DNA of 64,000 nucleotides from Planctomycetota bacterium. Its GTDB lineage: Bacteria; Planctomycetota; Phycisphaerae; UBA1845; UTPLA1. The translations under genes were made by a program, and so were the position numbers. A model generated the notes under the pieces. The model did not search any database. It was not told the origin of the DNA and was given only the letters and a program-made list of their open reading frames with translations. The stretch is from NCBI GenBank assembly GCA_016712275.1, contig JADJRI010000014.1, positions 1-64,000 on the forward strand. Direction: 5' to 3'. This document shows positions 22,165 to 32,535 of this stretch, piece after piece (positions within the stretch are counted from its first letter, which is position 1; each line of letters starts with the position of its first letter).

Positions 22165-22398
22165 GTTCATCAGCCTCCCATCGCTAAAAGATACAATCAG
22201 CGCGTCGCACGACATCCAACCGCTTCTTAAAATCGGATGATTGGCGACAGCCACCGAGTCTGAGAGCCAAAAAAAGCAGTCACACAAGATGATATGGGAC
22301 GTGACCGCGAAGTCAAGAAAATGATCCCGCTAACCCGTTGGCGGACAGACAGATAAGTTGCCTTGAAGAGTTGGCACTTGTAAAGTTTGGTGAAGGCC

Positions 22399-22416
22399 CA
22401 GCCGCCACCGGCTGTG
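22399..22416. repeat. REP-like hairpin element, copy 1
   Basis: An 18-nt inverted repeat, CAGCCG...CGGCTG plus flanking GTG, with the same core as two copies at 39.9 kb (CAGCCGCC..CGGCTGTG). Intergenic position and shared core suggest a dispersed REP-like family. Confidence 0.5.
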
Positions 22417-22550
22417 GCTTATCATGAATCTTTCCCTGCGGCTCCCATCATTAAGAGTCACCTTTGTTCAGATGAATTCTTTTGATTTGTAGGCCCTCCA
22501 GATCGCAGCCGGGTCTTGCCCCACCTTCCCCAAAGCCCGCCCCGGACAAA

Positions 22551-22586
22551 TAAAAAAGCGGGATCGCCCCGTCGGACGATCCCGCT
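22551..22586 (-). terminator. terminator of the pseudopilin operon
   Basis: Ten-base-pair perfect stem (22557-22566 with 22577-22586, AGCGGGATCG/CGATCCCGCT) and a 10-nt loop. On the minus strand the stem runs into six consecutive T. It lies about 45 nt beyond the reconstructed stop of the last pseudopilin. Confidence 0.85.
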
Positions 22587-22631
22587 CAAATTCACGTCAA
22601 ATGATGCGACCGCAAAGCCGCGCGAAACCGA

Positions 22632-23587
22632 TCAGCGCTCGGTCGAGAACACTTCAAAGTTCGCGACATCGTCGATCGTGCCATACTTGCCGTCTTTGCC
22701 AGCGCTCAGAATGAAAAACCGATCCGACTTCACCGGCCGCGGCCAGACGATTTCCGTCGAGTTGGTGATGTCATAGGTCGTCGCCCGAATCGAGCGAATA
22801 AACTCGGCAAACTGATTCGGAAGCTGGGGGTATTGGCGTAATTGGCGACCGCCAGGCTCAGGTTCGCATCGGCGATCTTGTGGGTCGAACCGCCATAGCT
22901 GGTGAAATACCGATTGTCAGCGCCGTCATACACGCCGTCGCCAAAGGGCTGACCCGCGACCGTCTGGATAATCGGCGTGTTCTGGTTCGCCGTCGGATTC
23001 GCTCGGTAATAGAGAATCGGCCAGCCGAATTTATCTTTGAACACCTGACACTGCAGGCTGTCGATCGTCGGCTGAACCTGGTTCAGGTTCGCATATTGTC
23101 CGAGGAAATCCTCGGGCGGCTCGCTGTCCTTCGTCAGGCTGACGCCATCGACCGGAATATACGGAGCGCGCCGGTCGTTCTGCGGATCCCATCGATTGTA
23201 GGGGTTCGCGCCGCCTGCACCGATCGGTCCCATGCGCGGGTCATAGCCGAGATTGTCGCGGCCGACGAGGGCATCGACCAGAATGTGAGCGCCCTGCAAA
23301 TCGCTGGTGCCGTCATCGACTTCCCATGCCGCCATTTCCGGGCCAGGCAACAGCGGGTTCGCCGCCCACAGCACCGGATTCGACGCGGGATACTTCCCCT
23401 CGTCGCCATGGAACGACTCAAGGCCGACCGACATGGCGTTGATCTGGGCTTTGATCGCCGTCTGGATGGCGCGGTTTCGAGCGCCGGTGAGCGACGGGGT
23501 CAGAATGCCGATGAGGATGACGATAATCGCCATCACCGTCAGCAATTCAATCAGGGTAAAAGCACTTCTTTTGAATCGTGCGAGCAT
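22632..23587 (-). CDS. GspG-like pseudopilin (frameshifted)
   Basis: About 318 codons. A prepilin leader and cleavage site (FKRSAFTLIELL, cleavage before Phe) precede one N-terminal membrane helix. A C-run near 22826-22830 appears one base short: with six C the frame continues as NTPQLPNQFAEFI and ends in SAGKDGKYGTIDDVANFEVF, the closing motif expected of GspG-type pseudopilins, with TGA at 22632. ATG 23587 has GGAGG about 10 nt upstream. Such proteins are cleaved by prepilin peptidase and assemble into a periplasmic pseudopilus. Last gene before the operon terminator, 229 nt after the GspK-like gene. Confidence 0.8.
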
Positions 23588-23816
23588 GACTAAAGTCCTC
23601 CGCTGAAGAAAAAATAATGAAGGTGTGAATCCGTTCCGCCTTCCCCCTAGGCTTGTCACACGACAATTCTAGCCTCAGAGGTGGCGGTCAGTAAAGCCTT
23701 TTCCGCACGAACTTTCGGATCGCGGCGGCAATCCGGGGCCGTAAACACGCGGCCCGTGCGGATATTTCAGCATCCACGGCCCACAGCCGCGGATCGATTA
23801 TTTTCAGCCGACGACA

Positions 23817-26800
23817 TTATTTGGTGTCGTCCGTATAACTTCCATCCGTTCGGGTCAGGATTTCAGGCAGGATCGGGAGGCGGGGTCCGCCTTGGGGCAG
23901 CACTTCCCGGAAACAGGCGCTCCGGTCGAGCGTCACCTGACACCGATGCACATATTGACCATCGTCGTCAATGAGGGCGATGTAAACCGTAAATACATCC
24001 GATCGCGTCGTGTAGTCATTCGAAAGCCGCGACAGGAACACATCGCGACCGCGAACACCCGCGCCATCGGCCGGATCGCTGCGAATCTTATCCGGATTCA
24101 GAACCAATGCGGACGGAGGCACTTCGATCGGAACATAGTCCGTCGCATTGCGAACCGGTCGATAGCGATAGTCCGGCGAATAGGCCGATCCCTGCAACCC
24201 GAGCCGCGGATGCGTATTGGTCGAACCGCCCACCGAAGGATCGCGCTCGGGAATAATGTGGTTGTAAAGCGGAATGCCGCTGGGACCATAAACATGGAAG
24301 CGATCGATCCGGAAAGTTCATCGCGACCACCCGTCTCATTGACGTTGGTGAGCTGAGCCAGCGACGCAATGGATTCAAATGCCTCGCGCGTCGTCCCCGG
24401 TCCGCCGCCGACCGATCCGCCGCCGGGACCGGTGCCGCCGCCCGCGGCCGACTTCTGCGCCGTTGCGACAACCACAGGAACGCCCGTTGTCGGATCGGGC
24501 AGACGCAGCCACACACGCCGATTCTCCCGTTTTGCGATAATCGCCGTGGGAAAGTCGTAATAGAAATCCGGATTCGAAACGAACGACGTAATCGGATCGG
24601 CGATCGGCGTCGCATTGTAATACGATAACTGGGGCGATGTCGGCAACAGCGACATGTTCGGTCCGGCGCGCAGCACGGTGGCCGGTGCTGTGTTCAGGTT
24701 AATCCGGCCTGCGACGCGGAACGAAACATCGGCCGCCTCGGTCGGATCGGCCTCAAGATCGATGAATCCGTCACCGTCGTTGTCGATGCCGTCGTGCAAC
24801 AGGCTCTGCACCGTCAAAAGATCGAACAACCGCAGCGTCCACGGACGTGTCGGCGTGCCGACACCATAGGCATTGACGAAATCAACGCGGCCGGCCGCGA
24901 TGCGCGTCGAGCTGTCGCCGAACGGCGCGTTGCCCGACGGCGGCACCGTCAGCGCCTCTGCGATCAAAACCGTCGCCGGCAGATCGATGCCCGACCGCAA
25001 CGTCGGCGAGAGCGTCGTGTAGTCAAACAAAACCGGTCGTGTCGGCAGAGGGGTCAGGTTCACCGGGCCGATCATCAGCATGCGCGACAAATCGGCGACC
25101 GACTCGAAGGCCGTATAAGGCTGGCCTGTCGCGAAATCGTCCTCCGCTGCGACGCCCGCCATCGAGGTCAGCGCGGGCCAGACCGACTCGGGAATCTTTG
25201 AATTCAGATCCGCGCCGGGCTCATCTGTTCGATTGTTCGGCTCGCCCAGCGACTCATCGAACGACGCCATATTCGCAATGAACGCGCCGGCCGGGGCAAA
25301 GCTGTAAAGATGCCATGCCGTCGTAAACCGCCAGCCCTGTGTGCTTCGTCGCAGCGAAAATGCCCGGAAGCCGCCCTCGGCCATTTCCGTCATCGGCGGA
25401 CGCTGGGCCCATCGGAAATTGTCGGAAGTGCCGGGTGCGACGCCGCCCGTGCCGGGGAATGTGTTCTGTGCAAGCTCGCCGCCCGAATACTGCGGACCGA
25501 TGACATCGACCACATGATTGGGCAGCGCGCCGGGTGCCGGAATCGCCTGGCCGCTCGGTGAATACACCAACTCAAGTCGTCCATAACCGGAGGTGTCGAT
25601 CGTGAAACCGTTAAGTACGTAGGTGCGCGGGAAGATCGTCAGCTTCGCCCGAACATCGGCGGGTGCTTCGTCGAGCGCACTGGCGAATACATAGTAGTTG
25701 CCATGATCGCGATCCGTCACCGCATCGATATCCGCCGGACCGCCGTTCAACACACCGCCAAACGGAGCACCCAGGCCGGTCGCCGTCTGCTGGCGAAAGG
25801 CTGTCAGTGGAATCAAAGCCGGGTCGGCGCCGGGCGTGCGGAAATACAGGTTGGATGTGTCGATCACCCAGCCCGGCGGCACAAACAACTCAAACGCGAA
25901 GAACCATTCATCCGGAACCACCGGCGGACCGCCGGGACCGCCCGGCGAACCCGGAGGCGGATTCTGTCCGATCGGACCGGTCGACGGCGAATTGCCCGCC
26001 GTCAGAAACGCATACGCTTCCGTAAAGAACGGCTGCTTTTCGACGCCGAAAATGTGGCGCACCGGCTCGCCCGGAGCGGGCTGCCACGGCCAGTAGGTGG
26101 GTGCCGTATCGCTGTCACGGAAATCCGCGAGATTCACCGCGAACTGCCACGCCAGATACTGCCGGTTCAAAGAAGCGCCCGCCGCCTGGGATTCGAGCAG
26201 CGGAATGCCCTGATAGTTAAAGCTGCCCGCGTTTGCGCCCGACTCCAGCGCCATGTACATCGCGGCAGCCGTGTAACGAATGAAATCGTACTTGGCCGCC
26301 AACGGATCGGTTGTCGAACTCATGTTCAGATCGACCGGCTGCGCCCGGGCCCAGTCCGCGGGCATGGCCGTCGACGCCGGAAGGACATATTCATCGCTCA
26401 AGGTGCTGATGGCCGACGAGTCCGGCCGCGCGGGATTCTGCTCAATGGCCGAACCCAACTGCATCAAGACCGGCCAGTCCATGCCCAGCGACCACAACTG
26501 TCGCAACCGGGTGTCGATCGGCGATTCAATCGCGGAAGGCGGAAAAGTCTGAATGCCGATCGCCGGTGGGGGAACCACTTCCGCGCTCACGGTGGTCAGC
26601 ATCGGCTTGCGCACGGCGAACAACTCATCTTCGTCCATGAGCTGCCGCCAGCCCGCGCCGCCGCCGTCGGTATAACCTTCATAGGTGGTCGTGCTGCCCG
26701 CGGGTTCATAGTCTGAATTCAGCCGCGACCACCGCGGATTACCGCTGTAGGAACCCGTCGCCGGCGAAGCGATCCCGCGCGACCAGGGCAGCGTGTTGCG

Positions 26801-28194
26801 GCCGCCCGATCCAGATTGCGGTAATCATTGGCGTTGGTCAGGCCGTCCTTCAACCGGTCATAGCGAACGAGCATGTTGCGATGCCGCAGCGAAGCCTCAT
26901 CGCGCATTTCATACGGAAGATAAAATGTCGCCGCAAAAGGCAGGCCGCCCACCAGCGATCGCCGAATGAATTCGCGATCGTACACATCCGGGTCCACGCC
27001 GTTCGAGCGGTAATCGACCATGTTGGAAACGCGCGAACTGCCAAACCAGTCGTCGCGATGCACAACGCCATCCAGCAGAAAATCCGTCGCGCTTCGACCG
27101 CGCCGTTGAAGTCCCTGCCGCGTTTCGTCGAAGGTCAGGGAACCGTCCGTCAGCCGCATCGATGACGCCGTGTTGACATTCAACATGCCGGCATGATCGA
27201 CAATGCGCACGGCCGCATACAGGCGGCGGGCCTGGTTCGAATCGTCGCGATCCGTCTCAAGCACAAGGCTCAGCGGCGAATCGGGCACGCCGTCGCCGTC
27301 CGCGTCCCACAGATCGACGACGCCGTCGGCATTGGTATCAAAATACGGAAACTGCGGAACCGCGTCCGCCGCAAGGTCGAGATAGGCGGGCTGCGCCAGT
27401 TTCGCCGCAAGCAGCGATTGATGGCCCCCGGCCGCTGCGTCATTCCAGATTTCTCGGCCGCGGCGCGGCGAAATATTCGTCGTCGATCCCGGCATCATCC
27501 GACCGGCCGCGATGGGCGCCTGAATGATCGCCACGTCGTTCAACGAACTGGCGTCATATCGAACAATGGCGGGGTCGGCCGGGTTGCAGATTTGCGGCCC
27601 ACATAAATGGATTGACATTCTGCGTATCCGGCAGGCCGCCGACGATTCGCGTCACGGCCAGCGGCTGAATGATGTCCGAGCCGATGTAGGAAACATGGTC
27701 CCACGCCAGCACGTTCGCCTCCGAACCCGGCAACAGGAACGCAGGGTCGACCCGATACGGCAGGATCGATGACAACCACATGTCCGCTTCACCCGGAAAA
27801 TCGTAGGGTTCGTTGTTCTCCCGAAGGCTCAGCTTGTTGCCGATCTTCCCCAACAGCGGATTGGGGTCCGAACCCGGCGCGCATCGTTCGATAGCGGCCG
27901 CTCGAACCAGGTCTCGGCCTGGGTCGGCGGATCACCCCAAATGTCGCGCCGCAAAATATCCCGAATTGTATTAATGGTGCCTTCAAGGGCCACCTTTTCG
28001 GCATTGGCCGTGGTTTCAATCGTCACGCGCTGCGCCTCGCCGTGGGTCTTGGCGATCATCGCCAATCCAACGAGGGCGAGCAGGGACAGAATGCCGAGAA
28101 TGATGACCATCGCCGACGCGCGCCGGCCGAAGCGCCGCGCGTTGTCGCACGATCGTGTCATGACTCGTTCAGCATGTCCTGTGGTCTGTCTCAT
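23817..28194 (-). CDS. giant GspK-like pseudopilus-tip protein (frameshifted)
   Basis: About 1,459 codons in five or more frames (breaks near 27870, 27600, 26810 and 24300). The N-terminus (RRASAMVIILGILSLLALVG) is the hydrophobic start of GspK-type minor pseudopilins, without the Glu5 usual in major ones. Two copies of the GspK signature occur: AGMLNVNTASS near residue 340 and GRINLNTAPATVLRA near 1,150. Acidic loops such as DTNADGVVDLWDADGDG and DNDGDGFIDLE look like EF-hand or dockerin-type calcium sites, and a Pro/Gly-rich stretch lies near residue 750. Usual GspK is about 300-350 residues, so this is four to five times larger. GGGAG lies about 9 nt before ATG 28194. It should cap the pseudopilus tip with the GspI- and GspJ-like proteins. 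Confidence 0.75.
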
Positions 28195-28249
28195 CGGGCG
28201 TTTCTCCCGCTTTCATCTTATACAATGCCCAACCGTCCGACTGTCTCGA

Positions 28250-29704
28250 TCACGGAACGGGCACAACGACTGAGAACGTGCGACCCCAGCGCATCATCAG
28301 CCGGCGCTGCGAATCGTTCGGCGGAGTCTCATCCGGATCGAAATCGCCGTCCTCGTCCAGGTCGATCTCGGTGGTCTGCTTCAAGCGATTGCCCGCATCG
28401 TAAATGCGATACGTGAACCGCAGTGCCTTTGGTCGATACTGCCAGGTGTCGCCGCGCCAAATCGCCCGGTAGGCCGAGTCGCTGCCGGAAAGGTTGCCGT
28501 TTCGCGACCATTCGATTTTGTTTTGCGATCCCGCCGCGATGCCGAACGCGACCGCCGCATCCGCCCGCGTGTCCGTCGAATAATCCTGGCGGCGCACGGC
28601 GTAATTCGGAATCACCGGTGGACTGCCGCCGGCAAGGCTGTTCAACATGGCGTTGCTGACATTGACCGTCGGATCGGGACGCAGACCGAACCAGCGCGTG
28701 CGAAGATCCCCGGCGACTGAATCGATCGGACCGCCGTCGGTCCATTCGATTCTGAAATCGGCCAGACCGGGCACGAAACTCGCTCCGCCGCGCGTGTAGT
28801 AATTCAAGAGCGCCGGATTCTGCAGCGTCGCGGTACGCGGGGCGTGGCTCGGCTGCCACAGCGCCGCAATCGACGGGTTCTCGCTCAGCAGATCGCTCGC
28901 ATCCAGGTTCTTTCGCATGATCAGCGCGGCAAACGTGCGCGCCGTCGCCGGATAATTGCTCCCCGGATCGCCCACGATGGCGTCCATCGAGCCGTTGATG
29001 AATTCCGCGCGAAGCGGCCCGCCGTTCAGCATGCCGCCGGCCGCTGTCACCTGTGTCATGGTGGTCGGAACCCAGGCCGGATCGGAGCTGGCATCGCGGT
29101 TGGTCATCAGCATGATCGTGCGATGCAGGAAAACCCACTCGGATGTCGTTAGTTTGACACTGTTGAAGTCGAGATCGTCCGCGAGAGGAATCGGCGCAAC
29201 CGGCTCCGCGATCGTCAAGGGAATACCGGGGCCGAAATATACCAGCGCTTCGCTGCATGAGGCCGTCCGCGGCTCCTGATCGATGAAGGCGCCGTTGGGA
29301 TTGGCGCGCGTCGGATCGGTAAACGATTGGAATTCATCCACATCGCCCGTCACCAGAAAAACAAGGCGATCCTGCCGCGACTGCACGAGCTGAAAACCGT
29401 CCTGCGTTTCCCGCCGTCCGGTGGTGGGGGTCGGGCTGTCGATGATCAGCAGCCCCGGTGAGATTTTGCCGACTTGATCCGTTAGCGCTTCGCGAACCGT
29501 CGCGGCTTTGGCGTTGACCTCGGAATTGGCCGAGGTTCGCGCCGCCGCATCCGACGATATCGTAAAGATCTGAATCACAGCCGCCATCACCACGATAAGC
29601 AGCACGATCGTGACCAGCACCTCGACCAGCGTAAACGCGCGCTGCAAACGCAAGGCCCGCGCCGCGGACATCTCCTTGCCAAATTGTTTGTCGCCGCGCC
29701 TCAT
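28250..29704 (-). CDS. GspJ-like pseudopilin
   Basis: About 484 residues. A prepilin leader with cleavage site in LQRAFTLVEVLVTIVLL (around residue 20) precedes a long extracytoplasmic domain ending FSVVVPVP. An acidic DEDGDFDPDE loop near residue 455 could bind calcium. The start ATG 29704 overlaps the stop of the upstream gene (ATGA), with GGAAGG upstream, so translation is coupled. Length well above classic GspJ (about 200) is common in planctomycete pseudopilins (family knowledge). Assignment to J rather than another minor pseudopilin is by gene order. Confidence 0.75.
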   Translation of the reverse strand: MRRGDKQFGKEMSAARALRLQRAFTLVEVLVTIVLLIVVMAAVIQIFTISSDAAARTSANSEVNAKAATVREALTDQVGKISPGLLIIDSPTPTTGRRETQDGFQLVQSRQDRLVFLVTGDVDEFQSFTDPTRANPNGAFIDQEPRTASCSEALVYFGPGIPLTIAEPVAPIPLADDLDFNSVKLTTSEWVFLHRTIMLMTNRDASSDPAWVPTTMTQVTAAGGMLNGGPLRAEFINGSMDAIVGDPGSNYPATARTFAALIMRKNLDASDLLSENPSIAALWQPSHAPRTATLQNPALLNYYTRGGASFVPGLADFRIEWTDGGPIDSVAGDLRTRWFGLRPDPTVNVSNAMLNSLAGGSPPVIPNYAVRRQDYSTDTRADAAVAFGIAAGSQNKIEWSRNGNLSGSDSAYRAIWRGDTWQYRPKALRFTYRIYDAGNRLKQTTEIDLDEDGDFDPDETPPNDSQRRLMMRWGRTFSVVVPVP

Positions 29705-30684
29705 AACCCGACCTTCCATTCCAATACCGGCGAATCGTTGCCGAAGGACACGCCGGTGACCGGTGGCGGAAAGACCCACAAATCAACATCCGAAATGATC
29801 TTCCCGATGTCCTCGCGCACCAGAACCGCGCCATTGGCCAGCGCTTCACTGACGGTGAGCACCTGGCCGGCCGGTACGGGAATCTTGGGCGACAGGGCAT
29901 CCGGCACGCCGCGAACCATGATTTTGGAGCCGTTGGGTGCCAGCTGCGCCAGCGTGATCGAGCCGGCCACCGTGCTGTTGATGTAAAGCGCGTTCGTTCC
30001 GGCGATGCGTGTCGCCGTGACACGCCAGGGCACTGGAAAACGCTGCGGCTGATTCGGAATGGCCATGGGATTGACCAGCGCCCCGGCTGCGCTCAAATCC
30101 TGCAGCACAAACGCTTGATCCCGCCGCTGCTTGCAGACCGCCGCCGTGTACGCCTTCGATCCATTGCCAAGCTGGCGATAGAACCCATACCAAATCACCC
30201 GATTCGGCGTTTGATTGGCCTGCAAATCGTCGCGGGGCGTCATTCGGTCGCTGAGCAGATCATTCGCATAAATCTGATGAGTACTTTGAAACAGTCCCGG
30301 AACACTGTTGATCGCGTCCGTGTAAGACAGCATGTAATCATACGGATAGGCGGGGCTGTTTGTGTTCGCCAGGTCGAAGGACCACAGGCCGCCCGCATCG
30401 ATGTTCGACAGCGGCATGGCATACCAGGGCGAATCATATCCTTCGCTCAGCAGATTCGCGTCGTACCAGAGCAAGTCCGGATTCAGCCGTTGATGCATCA
30501 TGGAAACAGCCTGCGGAACCAGATTCATCGCCCGCGATTGATCCATGCTCATGCGATGCTGCGTCAGCGCGACCGGAAAGATCGCCGCCACCATGATCAG
30601 GCCGATCCCGAGGATCGCCATCCCGATGGTCGTCTCCAGAAGCGAGAACGCGCGTCGACTCGAATTGTGCCCAATGCCAGTCAC
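29701..30684 (-). CDS. GspI-like pseudopilin
   Basis: About 327 residues from a GTG at 30684 that shares its G with the upstream TAG; GGAG lies about 9 nt before. The prepilin motif RRAFSLLETTIGMAILGIG gives a short basic leader and a membrane helix. The rest is a long periplasmic domain (many Asn, Tyr, Gly) ending VLEWKVGL. Stop and start overlaps on both sides place it in a tightly packed operon. The GspI label is by order and by the SLLE motif; function in detail is unknown. Confidence 0.75.
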   Translation of the reverse strand: MTGIGHNSSRRAFSLLETTIGMAILGIGLIMVAAIFPVALTQHRMSMDQSRAMNLVPQAVSMMHQRLNPDLLWYDANLLSEGYDSPWYAMPLSNIDAGGLWSFDLANTNSPAYPYDYMLSYTDAINSVPGLFQSTHQIYANDLLSDRMTPRDDLQANQTPNRVIWYGFYRQLGNGSKAYTAAVCKQRRDQAFVLQDLSAAGALVNPMAIPNQPQRFPVPWRVTATRIAGTNALYINSTVAGSITLAQLAPNGSKIMVRGVPDALSPKIPVPAGQVLTVSEALANGAVLVREDIGKIISDVDLWVFPPPVTGVSFGNDSPVLEWKVGL

Positions 30685-31592
30685 TACCGTTTGTCTCCAA
30701 CCAGCTCTTTCGCTGAATATCGATCCATGAGAATCGTTTCGCCCAATTGCGAAAAACGACGACCCGGCCGCATCTCGCGAAGCAGTCCGGTGATAAGTTC
30801 GATCGGCGTCGGCGATGCCCCCACGACACTCACCGCCTTGGTCCAGTCGCAAATCACGAAGCCGCGCGTCGATGTCACCGCCGTGTCGGCCTGCATCACC
30901 AGCGCTTGTGCCGGCGACATTTCGAGCAGCGAAAGGTCCGGCGTTTCGTCCGGCAGCCTGTTTCGCGAGCCGACGGCCCGCGGCGTCCCATCGCGATAAT
31001 TGAACGATCGCGTTGCAATGCGCCGCGTTCGTGTCACCATGCGGCCGTTTTCATCGAAACAGAACATCGTCCACATCAGGTTGTCCAGATTGGGCTCGGT
31101 GTTGGCGGTGGGGCGATATGCCGGGTCGTCATAGTCCACCGGAAATACCGCGACGGCCGGCCGTCCGCTCGAATCCACCGGAAGGCTCGCAGCCCGGTCC
31201 AGCACCGGGGCAAACGCATAGCCGTCCGTGAACGGTGGCGAAATGCCGCCCGAAAATGGATCCCACGCGCCGCCCTGCGCCGGCGGATTCAAATGCCAGA
31301 TTTCAAATCGTCCGTTGTACGGATTGATCGCCATCGTCGTTTCAATGTGATGCTCAATGGCGTAGCTGCGGGCGACGCCGGCATAGGTCAAAATGGCGTT
31401 CTTCGCCATCGCCATCTGGCCCGAATCCCGAATGCTGCGAAATGTAAAAGCCGAAAGCGCCAGCATGATTGAAATCAGGGTCACAACCACTAGCAATTCG
31501 ACCAGCGTGAAGGCGCGGAATCCCGACCTGCAGCCCGATCGCGTCTCGGCCGCCCTGACTGACTCGAATTGTGTCGTTTCACTTGCAAACAT
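30684..31592 (-). CDS. GspH-like pseudopilin
   Basis: 302 residues. A longer N-terminal leader (about 27 residues) ends at the prepilin site RAFTLVELLVVVTLISIML. The periplasmic part includes NAILTYAGVARSYAIEHH, as seen in GspH/FimT-type proteins, and a C-terminal GRRFSQLGETILMD segment. It lies 12 nt after the upstream pseudopilin and overlaps the next gene by one base. Likely a minor pseudopilin joining the tip complex to the major pilin. Confidence 0.75.
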   Translation of the reverse strand: MFASETTQFESVRAAETRSGCRSGFRAFTLVELLVVVTLISIMLALSAFTFRSIRDSGQMAMAKNAILTYAGVARSYAIEHHIETTMAINPYNGRFEIWHLNPPAQGGAWDPFSGGISPPFTDGYAFAPVLDRAASLPVDSSGRPAVAVFPVDYDDPAYRPTANTEPNLDNLMWTMFCFDENGRMVTRTRRIATRSFNYRDGTPRAVGSRNRLPDETPDLSLLEMSPAQALVMQADTAVTSTRGFVICDWTKAVSVVGASPTPIELITGLLREMRPGRRFSQLGETILMDRYSAKELVGDKR

Positions 31593-31604
31593 CGAAACGT
31601 CGTC

Positions 31605-32525
31605 CTACGGACCGGTCAGTGTCAGATTGTCTGCCGCCTCATTCGCGTCATTGTTGTTGGTCGCGCCGGTCAACTGCCAAACATTACCAAACTTGCCGTC
31701 GGGGCCGGCCGACTCGACCACATATCCCACCGCCTTGCGAAAACTGCCATCGGCAAGGTCGGCCGTCGGAACCGGCAAATACCCGCGATACGCATTCGAG
31801 TCTCGATAAACCCAGAAATAGCGATAGGGCAGTCCCCACGGATCGACAAGCACTTCCGCACTCTTATTCGCATTCCCTGCGATCGGCGCCGGCAATGTCG
31901 GCATGAACGTGTTGCCATCCACTTCGACAAGTCGCTTGACCACCGCCTTGGCATCGGTCTCTTCGAGATAGGGCCCGTTGCCGGTCCGCGACAACAGGGC
32001 ATAGGTAAGACAAACATTCGCCGCGAGCACATCGCCCGCGACGCCGTCATTGCTGATCAGTCGATCCTTCTCGCGGAAGTTCACGATGTCTTCGATCAGG
32101 CCGCTTCCGTTGTTGTCGATACGAAGCTCAAAGTGATTATTGAACGGCGCCATCAATTGATAATTCGCCGCGTTGAAGACCCGAATCGGAAACGGATCGG
32201 GCCACGCGCGGTCCGCCACCAGCACGCTGCCGATTTCCGGCCGCTGCCAGAACGAAGCATAGCGGTCGATGCCGGCCGCGATTAACGCCAACTGCTGTTG
32301 CGCCAGCGATCGGGCACGCGAAGCAATAATCGTGCGGCTGCCGAAGACCACGATCGACAACAGAATCGAGAGAATGCCGATGACCGCAATGGTCTCGATC
32401 AGCGTGAACCCCGTTCGATGGCCGGACGCAGCCGGCATCGACCCGGAAGTCTCTCGAATTGTTCTCGTTTGCTTCCAGCACGTTGGTATCCAAATCACTC
32501 TTTTCCCAAATCCACACACATTCAA
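31605..32525 (-). CDS. GspG/H-like pseudopilin
   Basis: Up to 306 residues. The prepilin site is GHRTGFTLIETIAVIGILSIL. Translation could begin at TTG 32525 (11 nt after the gspF stop) or at ATG 32438 (MPAASGH), which leaves a short typical leader; neither has a strong Shine-Dalgarno sequence. The C-terminal region has DPWGLPYRYFWVYR and SAGPDGKFGNVWQLT, matching the closing motif of GspG-type pseudopilins, so this may be the major subunit. Confidence 0.75.
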   Translation of the reverse strand: MNVCGFGKRVIWIPTCWKQTRTIRETSGSMPAASGHRTGFTLIETIAVIGILSILLSIVVFGSRTIIASRARSLAQQQLALIAAGIDRYASFWQRPEIGSVLVADRAWPDPFPIRVFNAANYQLMAPFNNHFELRIDNNGSGLIEDIVNFREKDRLISNDGVAGDVLAANVCLTYALLSRTGNGPYLEETDAKAVVKRLVEVDGNTFMPTLPAPIAGNANKSAEVLVDPWGLPYRYFWVYRDSNAYRGYLPVPTADLADGSFRKAVGYVVESAGPDGKFGNVWQLTGATNNNDANEAADNLTLTGP

Positions 32526-32535
32526 ATACGCTCGA

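Larger units (their letters stand above)
22165..22631. other. intergenic between pseudopilin operon and prkA
   Basis: No gene seen. It contains a short GC-rich hairpin element (22399-22416) and the terminator of the pseudopilin operon (22551-22586). The prkA promoter should lie in about 22170-22350. Confidence 0.5.
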
